A stretch of 18,871 nucleotides of DNA from Ignavibacteriota bacterium (GCA_003158365.1 PMIW01000238.1:13466-32336); one strand, 5' to 3'. Shown: positions 8,117 through 15,067, numbered from the stretch's first letter. Made by a program: numbers and translations. Notes: generated by a model not told the origin, from the letters alone.

Positions 8117-8142
8117 TCCCGAAACGCTTCGCTTTTTCGGGA
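8117..8142. repeat. Small palindrome TCCCGAAA/TTTCGGGA
   Basis: An eight-base perfect stem (TCCCGAAA with TTTCGGGA) encloses the loop CGCTTCGCTT. It lies between the membrane-protein gene and the acyl-CoA dehydrogenase gene. No U-run follows on the minus strand, so it is not a good terminator. It shares the TCCCGA/TCGGGA core with the longer palindrome 60 bases away, suggesting one family of dispersed extragenic palindromes. An 8-bp tandem duplication (AGATTAGA twice, 8171-8186) lies between the two palindromes. Confidence 0.6.
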
Positions 8143-8200
8143 CGCAAAGATCACGGATTTAAATATTCGAAGATTAGAAGATTAGAAAACGCGTTTTATT

Positions 8201-8242
8201 GTGCCGGGGAGTCTTCCCGATTTATCGGGAGACTCCCGACAC
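8201..8242. repeat. Long extragenic palindrome just after the membrane-protein gene
   Basis: The left arm GTGCCGGGGAGTCTTCCCGA (8201-8220) and the right arm TCGGGAGACTCCCGACAC (8225-8242) pair almost fully, with two bulged bases on the left and one mismatch, around a four-base TTTA loop. It begins 10 bases after the stop codon of the 110-residue gene on the minus strand. It could stabilise or end that transcript, but the bases that follow on the minus strand (AATAAAACGCG) are not a U-run, so factor-independent termination is doubtful. Its GC content is far above the surrounding DNA, which suggests an inserted or dispersed element. Confidence 0.7.
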
Positions 8243-8251
8243 GCAAATTCC

Positions 8252-8584
8252 CTATTTCATTTTATCTGCGAAGGTCAGACTCAACTGAATACTCATAATT
8301 ACCATTCCCAGGAAGAATATAATTAATGCAAGTATATTCTTAGAGTTCATTCTGCTGAATCTTAACAGCAGGTATCCTGCAATGAAATTAATGAAAGCCC
8401 ATATAACATTTGTTAAGGGTGAAGATAATCCCCTTCCCGGTGGATTAGAGAATGGCGAGGGAAAAGGAATTCCGGAAATCCCATTTACAAAATGCGGGAC
8501 AAAGTTTGCCAGAAATGCTGCAGCCAGAAATACCATTATATAATGGTACCATTTCATTTTTTTTGTTGTATCTGTGTTCTCCAT
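8252..8584 (-). CDS. Small three-helix membrane protein of unknown function
   Basis: 110 residues with three predicted membrane helices: about 13-32 (YHYIMVFLAAAFLANFVPHF), 59-76 (NVIWAFINFIAGYLLLRF) and 82-103 (KNILALIIFFLGMVIMSIQL). Between the first two lies a proline/glycine-rich loop, ISGIPFPSPFSNPPGRGLSSP. The HFVNGISG...PFPSPF...PPG.GLSSP pattern is, as I recall, shared by short uncharacterised membrane proteins in Bacteroidota, which argues that the gene is real. There is no signal-peptide cleavage site and no catalytic motif. The start has no Shine-Dalgarno sequence. The gene stands alone between the T9SS propeller gene and the acyl-CoA dehydrogenase gene, with palindromes on both sides. 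No function can be assigned. Confidence 0.75.
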   Translation of the reverse strand: MENTDTTKKMKWYHYIMVFLAAAFLANFVPHFVNGISGIPFPSPFSNPPGRGLSSPLTNVIWAFINFIAGYLLLRFSRMNSKNILALIIFFLGMVIMSIQLSLTFADKMK

Positions 8585-8607
8585 AAAATTTTATTTTTGT
8601 TTTTCAA

Positions 8608-8629
8608 TTACGAAGCCGGGACTTCGTAA
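8608..8629. repeat. Hairpin TTACGAAG/CTTCGTAA plus GTAAAAA tandem repeat
   Basis: A perfect 8-bp stem with loop CCGGGA lies 23 bases upstream of the membrane-protein start and downstream of the T9SS propeller gene. Right beside it (8634-8653) the heptamer GTAAAAA is repeated almost three times. Neither strand has a U-run immediately after the stem, so it is not a clear terminator. It may belong to the same family of intergenic palindromes as those at 8117-8142 and 8201-8242. Confidence 0.6.
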
Positions 8630-8674
8630 CGAGGTAAAAAGTAAAAAGTAAAACGTATGTGTAATGAGCATATT

Positions 8675-9955
8675 TTATTTTATAAGAAGCATTTTTTTTG
8701 TTTCTACAAAATCATTTGTAAATAATTTGTAATAATAAATTCCGGATGAGAGATATGATGCATCGAACAAATAAGAATTATTTCCGGATTTTATCTCTTC
8801 ATTATTAATAAGTGTCGAAACTTCATTTCCCAATAAATCATATACTTTTAAAGTAACTTTTGTTTCTTTTGGAAGATTGAATTCGATTGTTGTAGCAGGG
8901 TTAAAGGGATTGGGATGGTTCTGCTTCAGCAAAAATTTTTCTGTTATTTTAGTATTAATATTATTAACTTCGTCCGGGTCACCATTTTTATAAATATTTC
9001 CTGAAGCACATCCGACCCATCCACGTAATGGCAATGCAGTAGTAATGCAATATCCTGCTGTAGGCATTGTGAATTGTGTGGTCCAATTTACTCCGTAATT
9101 ACTGCTGAATAATATAAATCCTCCTGTTGTCCCCATTCCGCATGTCCAGTAATAAGATGTACCTAATATACATTTAATTCCATATTGAGGTCCAATAGGC
9201 GTGTAACCCGAATACCAATTAATTCCTCCGTTTGTTGTAATATTATTTGCAGCGCTTCCCATTATAGCAACACCTGAGTTTGCATTTATGAATGCTATTC
9301 CCATACTGCTTGGGCTGGTAGTCGGATTAGCAACAAAACCGCTTCTGAATCCTCCTCTATAAATTTTTGAATTATTTGTCCCGAACCAAATGTGACCTGT
9401 ATCTATTACGCAATAAGAATTACCCCAACCAGCCTCTGTTCCTGTCGCTGCAGGAGAGGGACCAAATGTCCAATTTACACCTGCATTTGTTGTCCAGTAA
9501 TAACACCAAAAACCTCCGTAAGGGTCTCCTATTATAAATCCTGTATTTTGATTAAAGAAATGAATCACATCAATAAATTGTGTTTGCGGTGAAGGCATCA
9601 CTACAATTGACCAATTTGTTCCCCCGTTTGTTGTATGATAGACACTACCACCACTTGCTCCGACCCAAGCTTCGCTTGCACTGATTCCGCAAATCGAATA
9701 TAGTCCGATGGATGATGGAATATTTCCGGTTGCATTCGTCCATGTTGTAGTGTTTGTAGTTTTTATAACATAGCCCAAAGTTAAAGAAGTCGTAGCACCG
9801 CACATCCAGCAAATGCTGGAACTAACTGCCCAGGCACTATTTAAGTCCATCCCTGAAATTGGATTTGTCTGAGAATTCCAATTAAACATTTGTGAGCGAC
9901 CATTTATAGCAAATAACAAAACAAAAAGAGCAATAAATAAATTTAACTTTTTCAT
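8675..9955 (-). CDS. Secreted T9SS cargo protein with YCF48/BNR-type beta-propeller
   Basis: 426 residues. An N-terminal signal peptide (MKKLNLFIALFVLLFAINGRSQ) is followed by about seven short repeats of the type W/F-V-G...TTNGGTNW (for example near 97-115, 139-162, 228-247, 268-291, 312-325), which suggests a YCF48- or sialidase-like propeller. Residues about 335-426 form a type-A T9SS sorting domain: KQNHPNPFNPATTIEFNLP, then VTLKVYDLLGNEVSTLIN, SSGIYYYKL and the basic end KKMLLIK. The product should cross the outer membrane through T9SS and stay attached to the surface or be released. No catalytic residues are recognisable. The start is preceded by GGGGAAAAAATAA, itself preceded by a hairpin; most genes here have no such signal. 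The gene follows hflX after 49 bases. Confidence 0.88.
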   Translation of the reverse strand: MKKLNLFIALFVLLFAINGRSQMFNWNSQTNPISGMDLNSAWAVSSSICWMCGATTSLTLGYVIKTTNTTTWTNATGNIPSSIGLYSICGISASEAWVGASGGSVYHTTNGGTNWSIVVMPSPQTQFIDVIHFFNQNTGFIIGDPYGGFWCYYWTTNAGVNWTFGPSPAATGTEAGWGNSYCVIDTGHIWFGTNNSKIYRGGFRSGFVANPTTSPSSMGIAFINANSGVAIMGSAANNITTNGGINWYSGYTPIGPQYGIKCILGTSYYWTCGMGTTGGFILFSSNYGVNWTTQFTMPTAGYCITTALPLRGWVGCASGNIYKNGDPDEVNNINTKITEKFLLKQNHPNPFNPATTIEFNLPKETKVTLKVYDLLGNEVSTLINNEEIKSGNNSYLFDASYLSSGIYYYKLFTNDFVETKKMLLIK

Positions 9956-9968
9956 TTATTTTTTCCCC

Positions 9969-9987
9969 TGCATATTTTTAATATGCA
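9969..9987 (-). promoter_or_regulatory. 5' leader hairpin TGCATATT/AATATGCA ending 13 bases before start
   Basis: An 8-bp perfect stem with a three-base loop lies in the leader of the T9SS gene that starts at 9955. On the minus strand the stem is followed by exactly 13 bases, GGGGAAAAAATAA, and then ATG. A stem of the same design at the same distance precedes the T9SS gene starting at 15006. The stem lies downstream of hflX but is followed by GGGG rather than U residues, so it is not an intrinsic terminator. A role in translation or mRNA stability is inferred. Confidence 0.55.
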
Positions 9988-10004
9988 TTAATGTTTTTAA
10001 ATTT

Positions 10005-11297
10005 TTATTTACCCTTTACAATTTTTTCAATATAGGATAAATTTTCCCGGTTGCTTTTTATGGTTACTTTGATAGCTGATTTCAAATATTTCAAATCTAT
10101 AACTTCTGCCATTTTATAAATGTAATTTAATAATTTGAAATCATCCTTTTTCAATTTTATAGTACGCTCTTCGTAGTCTTTGCTTAATTCTGTTTTTATT
10201 TTGTCAAGTAATGACTCCACATTCAGACCCTTTTGTGCCGACATAAAAACAGAGTCGGGATAGTTTATTTTTACAACATTTATTAATTCAAAATCGTCAA
10301 GTTTATCTACCTTGTTAAAAATATTGATAGTCTTAATTTTTCCTGCGCCGATTTCATCGAGAGTATCTTTTACAACTTCAATCTGCTCCTCGAAGTTAGG
10401 ATTCGAAACATCTATTACGTGAAGCAGAATATCCGATTCAACAACTTCCGAAAGTGTTGATTTAAAAGACTCTATCAGGTTGTGCGGAAGATTTTTAATG
10501 AATCCCACCGTATCGGAAATCAAAACTTTCTTCGGAAATCTCGATACAATTTTTTTTACTTTTGCATTTGTAAGTTTCAGCATTCTGGTCGATGTATCGA
10601 GCGTTGCGAATAATTTATCTTTTACATAAACATCCGAATCCGTGAGCAGGTTCAGCAAGGTCGATTTTCCTGCATTCGTATACCCGACAAGTGAAAGACG
10701 TATGCTGTTCTGCCTTTCAAGCGCCTGAGTTTTCCTTTGCTGGTCTATCTTTACAAGCTTCTCTTTTAATACCGATATTCTCGTATTAATCAACCTCCTG
10801 TCAGTCTCAATCTGCGTTTCACCCGGACCCTTTGTACCTATACCGCCATACTGCTTTGAAAGATGTGTCCATTGCCTTGTTAACCGCGGCAGAAGGTATT
10901 CAAGCTGTGCAAGTTCAACCTGCAGTTTTGCCTGCGACGTGCGGGCGTTGTTGGCAAAAATATCCAGAATTAAATTAGACTTATCCAGAATCTTGCATTC
11001 AATTTTCTTTTCGAGATTTCGCAGCTGCGTAAACGACAATTCGTTTTCGAAAATCACTAGAGAGACTTCCTTCTCTTTGACATATTCCGCAATCTCTTCG
11101 GCTTTACCCTTGCCTATCATGTATCTTGAATCGAATGAATCACTTACCTGCGAAAATGTTTTTACCACATTTGCGCCTGCCGTGACCGAAAGCAGTTTAA
11201 GCTCTTCGAGCGACTCCTTAATTTTAATTATATTTTCATCTTTCTTCGCAAAAAAAACCAGCACCGTTTTTTCGGCTTCTTTTTTTGTACTTATCAT
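10005..11297 (-). CDS. hflX: Ribosome-associated GTPase HflX
   Basis: 430 residues, normal length. HflX binds the 50S subunit, splits stalled or hibernating ribosomes, and hydrolyses GTP. The N-terminal HflX domain (about 1-175) includes DSRYMIGKGKAEEI and the glycine-rich signature GGIGTKGPGETQIETDRR (151-168). The G domain has G1 GYTNAGKST (205-213), G2-like ATLDTSTR (231-238), G3 DTVGF (262-266) and G4 NKVD (328-331). The DILLHVIDVSNP strand also fits. The C-terminal about 70 residues are a small lysine-rich domain. There is no Shine-Dalgarno sequence before MISTKK. The gene lies between two T9SS cargo genes with no evident functional link; a repeat-filled 268-base spacer, containing the terminator of the upstream gene, separates it from the 656-residue protein. 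Confidence 0.95.
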   Translation of the reverse strand: MISTKKEAEKTVLVFFAKKDENIIKIKESLEELKLLSVTAGANVVKTFSQVSDSFDSRYMIGKGKAEEIAEYVKEKEVSLVIFENELSFTQLRNLEKKIECKILDKSNLILDIFANNARTSQAKLQVELAQLEYLLPRLTRQWTHLSKQYGGIGTKGPGETQIETDRRLINTRISVLKEKLVKIDQQRKTQALERQNSIRLSLVGYTNAGKSTLLNLLTDSDVYVKDKLFATLDTSTRMLKLTNAKVKKIVSRFPKKVLISDTVGFIKNLPHNLIESFKSTLSEVVESDILLHVIDVSNPNFEEQIEVVKDTLDEIGAGKIKTINIFNKVDKLDDFELINVVKINYPDSVFMSAQKGLNVESLLDKIKTELSKDYEERTIKLKKDDFKLLNYIYKMAEVIDLKYLKSAIKVTIKSNRENLSYIEKIVKGK

Positions 11298-11345
11298 ATA
11301 ATATCAAATTATCAAAAAAGGCCTTCATAAAAAAGTGAATAGTGT

Positions 11346-11432
11346 AGTCCGTAGAGTCTTTAGAGTCTGTTGAGTCTATAGAGTATGTAAAGTCCGTTGA
11401 ATCTGTTAAGGTTGAATCTGTTAAGTTTGTGA
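11346..11432. repeat. 9-bp tandem repeat array, consensus AGTCTGTAG
   Basis: Successive units are AGTCCGTAG, AGTCTTTAG, AGTCTGTTG, AGTCTATAG, AGTATGTAA, AGTCCGTTG and AATCTGTTA, then a unit shortened to 6 bp (AGGTTG), AATCTGTTA, and a last degenerate AGTTTGTGA. The first seven follow one another without a gap in a strict 9-base register. TACTATT-type words follow at about 11440-11466, and the inverse word GTGAATAGTG lies just before the array. The unit is too short and spacer-free to be CRISPR. It is in the leader of hflX on the minus strand. The same unit occurs inverted at 11530-11565. Confidence 0.75.
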
Positions 11433-11505
11433 TTATTATTTACTATTCCTATTTACTATTGACTATTCAAGTTCTTAAATCAGCGGAATCAACGCAATCA
11501 GTGAT

Positions 11506-11540
11506 AAAAAAAAGTCCGTAAAGCTTTCACTCTACGGACT
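11506..11540 (-). terminator. Rho-independent terminator of the 656-residue T9SS gene
   Basis: On the minus strand AGTCCGTAGAG pairs with CTTTACGGACT over 11 bp (one G-U pair) around the loop TGAAAG, and a run of about eight U residues follows at once (A-run 11506-11513 on the plus strand). It lies 26 bases after the stop codon at 11566. The ascending arm is itself a unit of the 9-bp repeat found in this spacer. Confidence 0.85.
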
Positions 11541-11565
11541 CTACGAATTCTAAAGACTCTATAAA
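11530..11565. repeat. Inverted copy of the 9-bp repeat array
   Basis: On the plus strand the units are ACTCTACGG, ACTCTACGA, ATTCTAAAG and ACTCTATAA, the reverse complement of the AGTC-type unit at 11346-11432 and also in strict 9-base register. The array runs from the stop codon of the T9SS gene into the stem of its terminator. Together the two arrays form a large, imperfect inverted repeat across the spacer. Confidence 0.7.
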
Positions 11566-13536
11566 CTATTTTATCATCATCATTTTCTTAACATCCGTAA
11601 ATTCACCTGCTGTGATTTTATAATAATACACACCCGAAGATAAATTACTTCCGTCAAATGTAACCTGATGCAATCCTTCTTTCCTCAAATCATTATTTAC
11701 AAGTGTTGCTACTTCTTTACCTACGATATCATAAACTTTTAAGTTTACTAAAGATTGTTTCGTTAAGTAGAATTCAATACTTGTTGAAGGGTTGAACGGG
11801 TTAGGATAATTCTGATATAAGTTATACTGATAAGCGGTTTGTGTATTTCCGTTTACTCCGCTTGGTGTATTACCTACTATAAGTGTATAGGTTCTTGTAT
11901 GTGTTCTCGGTCCGCCGTTTTCAGCACCTGTAACTGTTACTGTATATGTTCCGTATGAGCAGTTCGAAGATGTTGTGGCACTTAATTTAAGCGAATCGGG
12001 AGTTCCTGTTAAAACTTTAACATTGCTCGGACTAAATGTGCATGTCAAAGTTCCTACGGCAGGAGAAGGTGATACAGTCGCTGTATATGTAACAGTTCCG
12101 CTGTATGGTCCCATCATAGGAATCCTTACATAATTTACCGATGTATTGCTGACCGTTAAGTTATCGGTTGCTTTTGCAAACGATACACCGTAATCAGGAA
12201 GATAAGCAGTGTAATCATTCAAAGAATTATTTTGTCCTGAATAAATCGGAAATGTAAATGTTCTGCCTGACATTACATTATAATCGCCGATATAATAATG
12301 TTCAGTACCCTGATACTGTTTTATTGTATTGGGATTGAAATTCTGATTCGAGACTTTAAAGTTTGGCGAGAATGTTGCTCCGCCATCCGTAGAAACAGCA
12401 CCATAAATTTCAGTCAATATATTTGATGCATCATTGCGGGAATCATACCACGTCATCCAAACTCTTCCTGCGTCATCAACCGAAATATCTGTCATCCATT
12501 GGTCATTTGCCGTTGCATCATCATTTACCTTTACAGGTGTATCCCATGACACTCCGTGATTGGTGGTTCTGGCGCAATATACATTTGCTATATCGGGTCC
12601 GGGAGGATTTGCAGCATAAGAAATATATACATTTCCTTTGTATGGTCCGTTTGTCATATCGGTTGCAGACTGCGGATGCCCGTTTGTTCTGATGTTGCCT
12701 TTTACGCTGTATCTGCCGCTCGTAGCGTTTATTGTACCGGGTTCGGTATAAGTTGCAGCAACAACTACAGAGCCAAAAGATGCACCGCCATCCGTTGAAG
12801 TTCTGCAAACACATCCGGAACTTGTTAACCAGATGCAAAATACCCTGCCTGTATAATCCACTACTATTTGAGGTCCGGGGTTTGTGCTGACAGATGAAGC
12901 CATGGTATAAGCGGATGACCATGTTGCACCACTATTTGTGCTTCTGTAGAAATTAACTCCCTGAGGTGATGCAGTCCAGAAATTAGCCGCATAAACATAA
13001 TTTCTATAAGTACCGTTTGTCTGGTCACATGCAATCCACTCTTTATCGTTGGTGGTTGTAGAGGTTATAATTACATTGGAACCCCAGCTTAGTCCGCCAT
13101 TAGTAGATTTTTGCACCTGTAAACTAAGACTATTTCCAAGTGTAGCAAAATAAAAATTTCCGGCACTGTCTGCCGCCATTACAGGGTCACCGGAACTTGT
13201 CGGTACGGTAGTGTAACTCCAGCTTACCCCTCCGTTTGTAGTGTAATAAACATAGTTTGCTCCCGTAATAACCCTGTTATCTGTTCCAACAAAGTTTAAA
13301 GGATTAATCCTGTTTACGGCAATACAGCATTCCATAAAACCATTTGATGTCGATATCGTGTAATTATCAAAAGCTCCGTACGATATTACACTCTGGGCCG
13401 CATCTATACCATAAGGCTCAACAGTATATGCCTGCGGAAGTATAAATCTCGAAGTTGGAATTTCTTTAACCTGCGCATTAACGATTACCGTTAACAAAAC
13501 AATAAAAGATAGAATAAAAAAAAGTGATTTTTTCAT
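11566..13536 (-). CDS. Secreted T9SS cargo protein with sialidase-like Asp-box propeller
   Basis: 656 residues. Signal peptide MKKSLFFILSFIVLLTVIVNAQ (1-22). Residues about 60-455 carry six BNR/Asp-box motifs: TTNGGVSW, STNGGLSW, STNSGATW, STDGGASF, TTNHGVSW and STDGGATF, as in the sialidase-fold propeller superfamily. Residues about 458-556 look like an immunoglobulin-like or BACON-type all-beta domain (LTVSNTSVNYVRIP...). Residues about 572-656 are a type-A T9SS sorting domain with QNYPNPFNPSTSIEF, VYDIVGKEVATLVNN, SSGVYYYKI and the end KKMMMIK. Export to the cell surface is therefore likely. Sialidase activity cannot be claimed: the catalytic Arg triad and Tyr/Glu pair are not evident, and such propellers are often binding modules. 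No Shine-Dalgarno sequence precedes the start. Terminators lie on both sides. Confidence 0.87.
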   Translation of the reverse strand: MKKSLFFILSFIVLLTVIVNAQVKEIPTSRFILPQAYTVEPYGIDAAQSVISYGAFDNYTISTSNGFMECCIAVNRINPLNFVGTDNRVITGANYVYYTTNGGVSWSYTTVPTSSGDPVMAADSAGNFYFATLGNSLSLQVQKSTNGGLSWGSNVIITSTTTNDKEWIACDQTNGTYRNYVYAANFWTASPQGVNFYRSTNSGATWSSAYTMASSVSTNPGPQIVVDYTGRVFCIWLTSSGCVCRTSTDGGASFGSVVVAATYTEPGTINATSGRYSVKGNIRTNGHPQSATDMTNGPYKGNVYISYAANPPGPDIANVYCARTTNHGVSWDTPVKVNDDATANDQWMTDISVDDAGRVWMTWYDSRNDASNILTEIYGAVSTDGGATFSPNFKVSNQNFNPNTIKQYQGTEHYYIGDYNVMSGRTFTFPIYSGQNNSLNDYTAYLPDYGVSFAKATDNLTVSNTSVNYVRIPMMGPYSGTVTYTATVSPSPAVGTLTCTFSPSNVKVLTGTPDSLKLSATTSSNCSYGTYTVTVTGAENGGPRTHTRTYTLIVGNTPSGVNGNTQTAYQYNLYQNYPNPFNPSTSIEFYLTKQSLVNLKVYDIVGKEVATLVNNDLRKEGLHQVTFDGSNLSSGVYYYKITAGEFTDVKKMMMIK

Positions 13537-13557
13537 AATATTATAATAAATTAAAAA

Positions 13558-13589
13558 TATAGCTCATTCAATTTTATGAATGAGCTATA
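13558..13589 (-). terminator. Intrinsic terminator after the 462-residue T9SS gene
   Basis: A perfect 13-bp stem, TATAGCTCATTCA with TGAATGAGCTATA, around a six-base loop, is followed on the minus strand by UUUUUAAUUU. A U-rich tract (UUUUUUUAUAUUAUAG) also precedes it, so the structure could work in both directions. It separates the genes ending at 13618 and starting at 13536, and its 3' side is 21 bases before the latter's start codon. Confidence 0.8.
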
Positions 13590-13617
13590 ATATAAAAAAA
13601 CTAAAAATTAAAAAACA

Positions 13618-15006
13618 TTATTTAACTAACATGAGTTTTTTGGTAGCAGTAAAGTTACCTGCATTTATAGTGTAATAATACACACCCGAAGTCAATTTTG
13701 AGAAATCAACATTATATGAATATTCTTTTGCTGACTGCTGTTCGTTAACTACTGTCATTACTTCATTACCAAGTACATCATATACTTTTAATGTAACAAA
13801 CGATGCTTTTGGAATTGAATAGCTGATTGTTGTTGTCGGGTTGAACGGATTCGGATAATTCTGTCCCAATTTATAATCGCTTGGAATTGAAGTCTGCGGA
13901 TCGTTTACTCCCGATATTACATCTATCAGTTTGCAAACACTTCCGTCTGAACAAACAGCATATGCAGTAACTGTTCCACCTACTAAAACCAATTCCATAT
14001 GTGTGCAGGCGAAAACACCGGCCGGCCATGTTATTGCTGTCCAGGTTGCACCGTTATCTGTTGTTTTAAAACTTTGTGCAGCTGCACCCGATGTTGCTAT
14101 CAGGTAAGCTATATTTGTATTCGGTACATATTTTATCTGTATATTTGCAGTGGCAACTGTACTGGGAATTGTCTGTGAGAACCAAACCGAGCCGCCGTTT
14201 GTTGTTCTTGCAATCGTATTTGCAGAAGGTGAACTTGCTGCAAGACCATTTATTTTATTTGTATTAAATGCAACTGTGGAAATGAAACTCTGGGTTGTGC
14301 TCGATTGAGTTCCGAGTAACTGAGCATTATTCCATGTTGTTCCACCATTGGTTGTATATACGCATAATCTTGCTGCCTGCGTGTAAATTGTCGGTGAAGA
14401 AGTACCAAAACCATAGAAACTACCATCTATGCAAAAAGTTGAAAGTGCTGCTCCAAAGCAACCTGTGACGGCTGGAGGATTCTGTTGTGTCCAGTTCGTT
14501 CCGCCGTTGGTTGTTAATCCGCCAAAATATATTCCACCTGCTCCGGTTGGCGGGTCACTAAGACACCAGCCTGCAGTCGGGGTTGTTCTTGAAAAACAAA
14601 CTCCGTCAAAGAATCCGCCTGTACCGCCTGTAGATAATACGGTTGACCAGGTCGTGCCTCCGTTTGAAGTAAAGTATAATTTTGCATTTCCACCTGCTCC
14701 GCCAATACCGCCGCCGTCGCCGCAATATATATTGTTTGCATCTTTTGCCCAAATACACATTAAGTCATAAGTTATTCCCGATACCAGGAGATTTGAAAAT
14801 GCGACTCCTCCGTTGGTAGATTTGAATATTGCCGGTGTACCTGCGGTATTATTTCCTCCGCTAATGAAAATCGTGGAAGGATCTACAACTGAAATAGCCG
14901 GGTATGAACCTGCACCTGTTACTCCGCCTACGAAAGACCATTGCGCAAAAGAGTATGAAGCAACAAAAACAAGAACTAAGATTGAAAAGAGTTTAAATTT
15001 GTTCAT
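13618..15006 (-). CDS. Secreted T9SS cargo protein with YCF48/BNR-type beta-propeller
   Basis: 462 residues from the start at 15006. This start is chosen because it gives a clean signal peptide, MNKFKLFSILVLVFVASYSFAQ, and has AGGAAG upstream. The frame stays open for 45 more codons, but those residues do not look like protein. At least six repeats contain STNGGVAF, TSNGGTTW, TTNGGTNW, TTNGGTTW, TTNGGSVW or TTDNGATW (residues about 63-322), which suggests a propeller of the YCF48/BNR kind. Residues about 376-462 form a type-A T9SS sorting domain (GQNYPNPFNPTTTISYSIP, VYDVLGNEVMTVVN, SGVYYYTI, end KKLMLVK). The composition is rich in Gly, Thr and Ser, normal for surface proteins. No enzymatic motif is visible. 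It resembles the 426-residue protein of this window in layout and may be a distant paralogue. Confidence 0.88.
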   Translation of the reverse strand: MNKFKLFSILVLVFVASYSFAQWSFVGGVTGAGSYPAISVVDPSTIFISGGNNTAGTPAIFKSTNGGVAFSNLLVSGITYDLMCIWAKDANNIYCGDGGGIGGAGGNAKLYFTSNGGTTWSTVLSTGGTGGFFDGVCFSRTTPTAGWCLSDPPTGAGGIYFGGLTTNGGTNWTQQNPPAVTGCFGAALSTFCIDGSFYGFGTSSPTIYTQAARLCVYTTNGGTTWNNAQLLGTQSSTTQSFISTVAFNTNKINGLAASSPSANTIARTTNGGSVWFSQTIPSTVATANIQIKYVPNTNIAYLIATSGAAAQSFKTTDNGATWTAITWPAGVFACTHMELVLVGGTVTAYAVCSDGSVCKLIDVISGVNDPQTSIPSDYKLGQNYPNPFNPTTTISYSIPKASFVTLKVYDVLGNEVMTVVNEQQSAKEYSYNVDFSKLTSGVYYYTINAGNFTATKKLMLVK

Positions 15007-15019
15007 ATTTCTTCCTTTC

Positions 15020-15034
15020 TGCATCCTTGATGCA
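15020..15034 (-). promoter_or_regulatory. 5' leader hairpin TGCATC/GATGCA ending 13 bases before start
   Basis: A 6-bp perfect stem with a three-base loop. On the minus strand it is followed by the 13 bases GAAAGGAAGAAAT and then the ATG at 15006. Stem ends (TGCAT and ATGCA), loop length, and the distance to the start all match the hairpin at 9969-9987. Function is unknown. Confidence 0.5.
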
Positions 15035-15059
15035 TTTATATAAATGAAATTATTTATGT

Positions 15060-15067
15060 CAAATTTA
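15060..15067 (-). promoter_or_regulatory. Possible Bacteroidota-type -7 promoter element
   Basis: On the minus strand the sequence reads TAAATTTG, which fits the TAnnTTTG element of Bacteroidota sigma-A promoters, 53 bases upstream of the T9SS start at 15006. No TTTG -33 element is found at the normal spacing, so this is a weak call. The intergenic stretch 15035-15325 is otherwise very AT-rich, and I see no gene in it. Confidence 0.3.

Noticed and set aside
9969..9987. Intrinsic terminator of hflX
   Set aside because: On the minus strand the stem is followed by GGGGAAAAAA, not U residues; it fits better as a leader element of the next gene.
11346..11432. CRISPR array
   Set aside because: The units are 9 bp, contiguous and degenerate, with no spacers and no cas genes.
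11566..13536. Active sialidase
   Set aside because: Asp-boxes only show the fold; the catalytic Arg triad and Tyr/Glu pair could not be identified.
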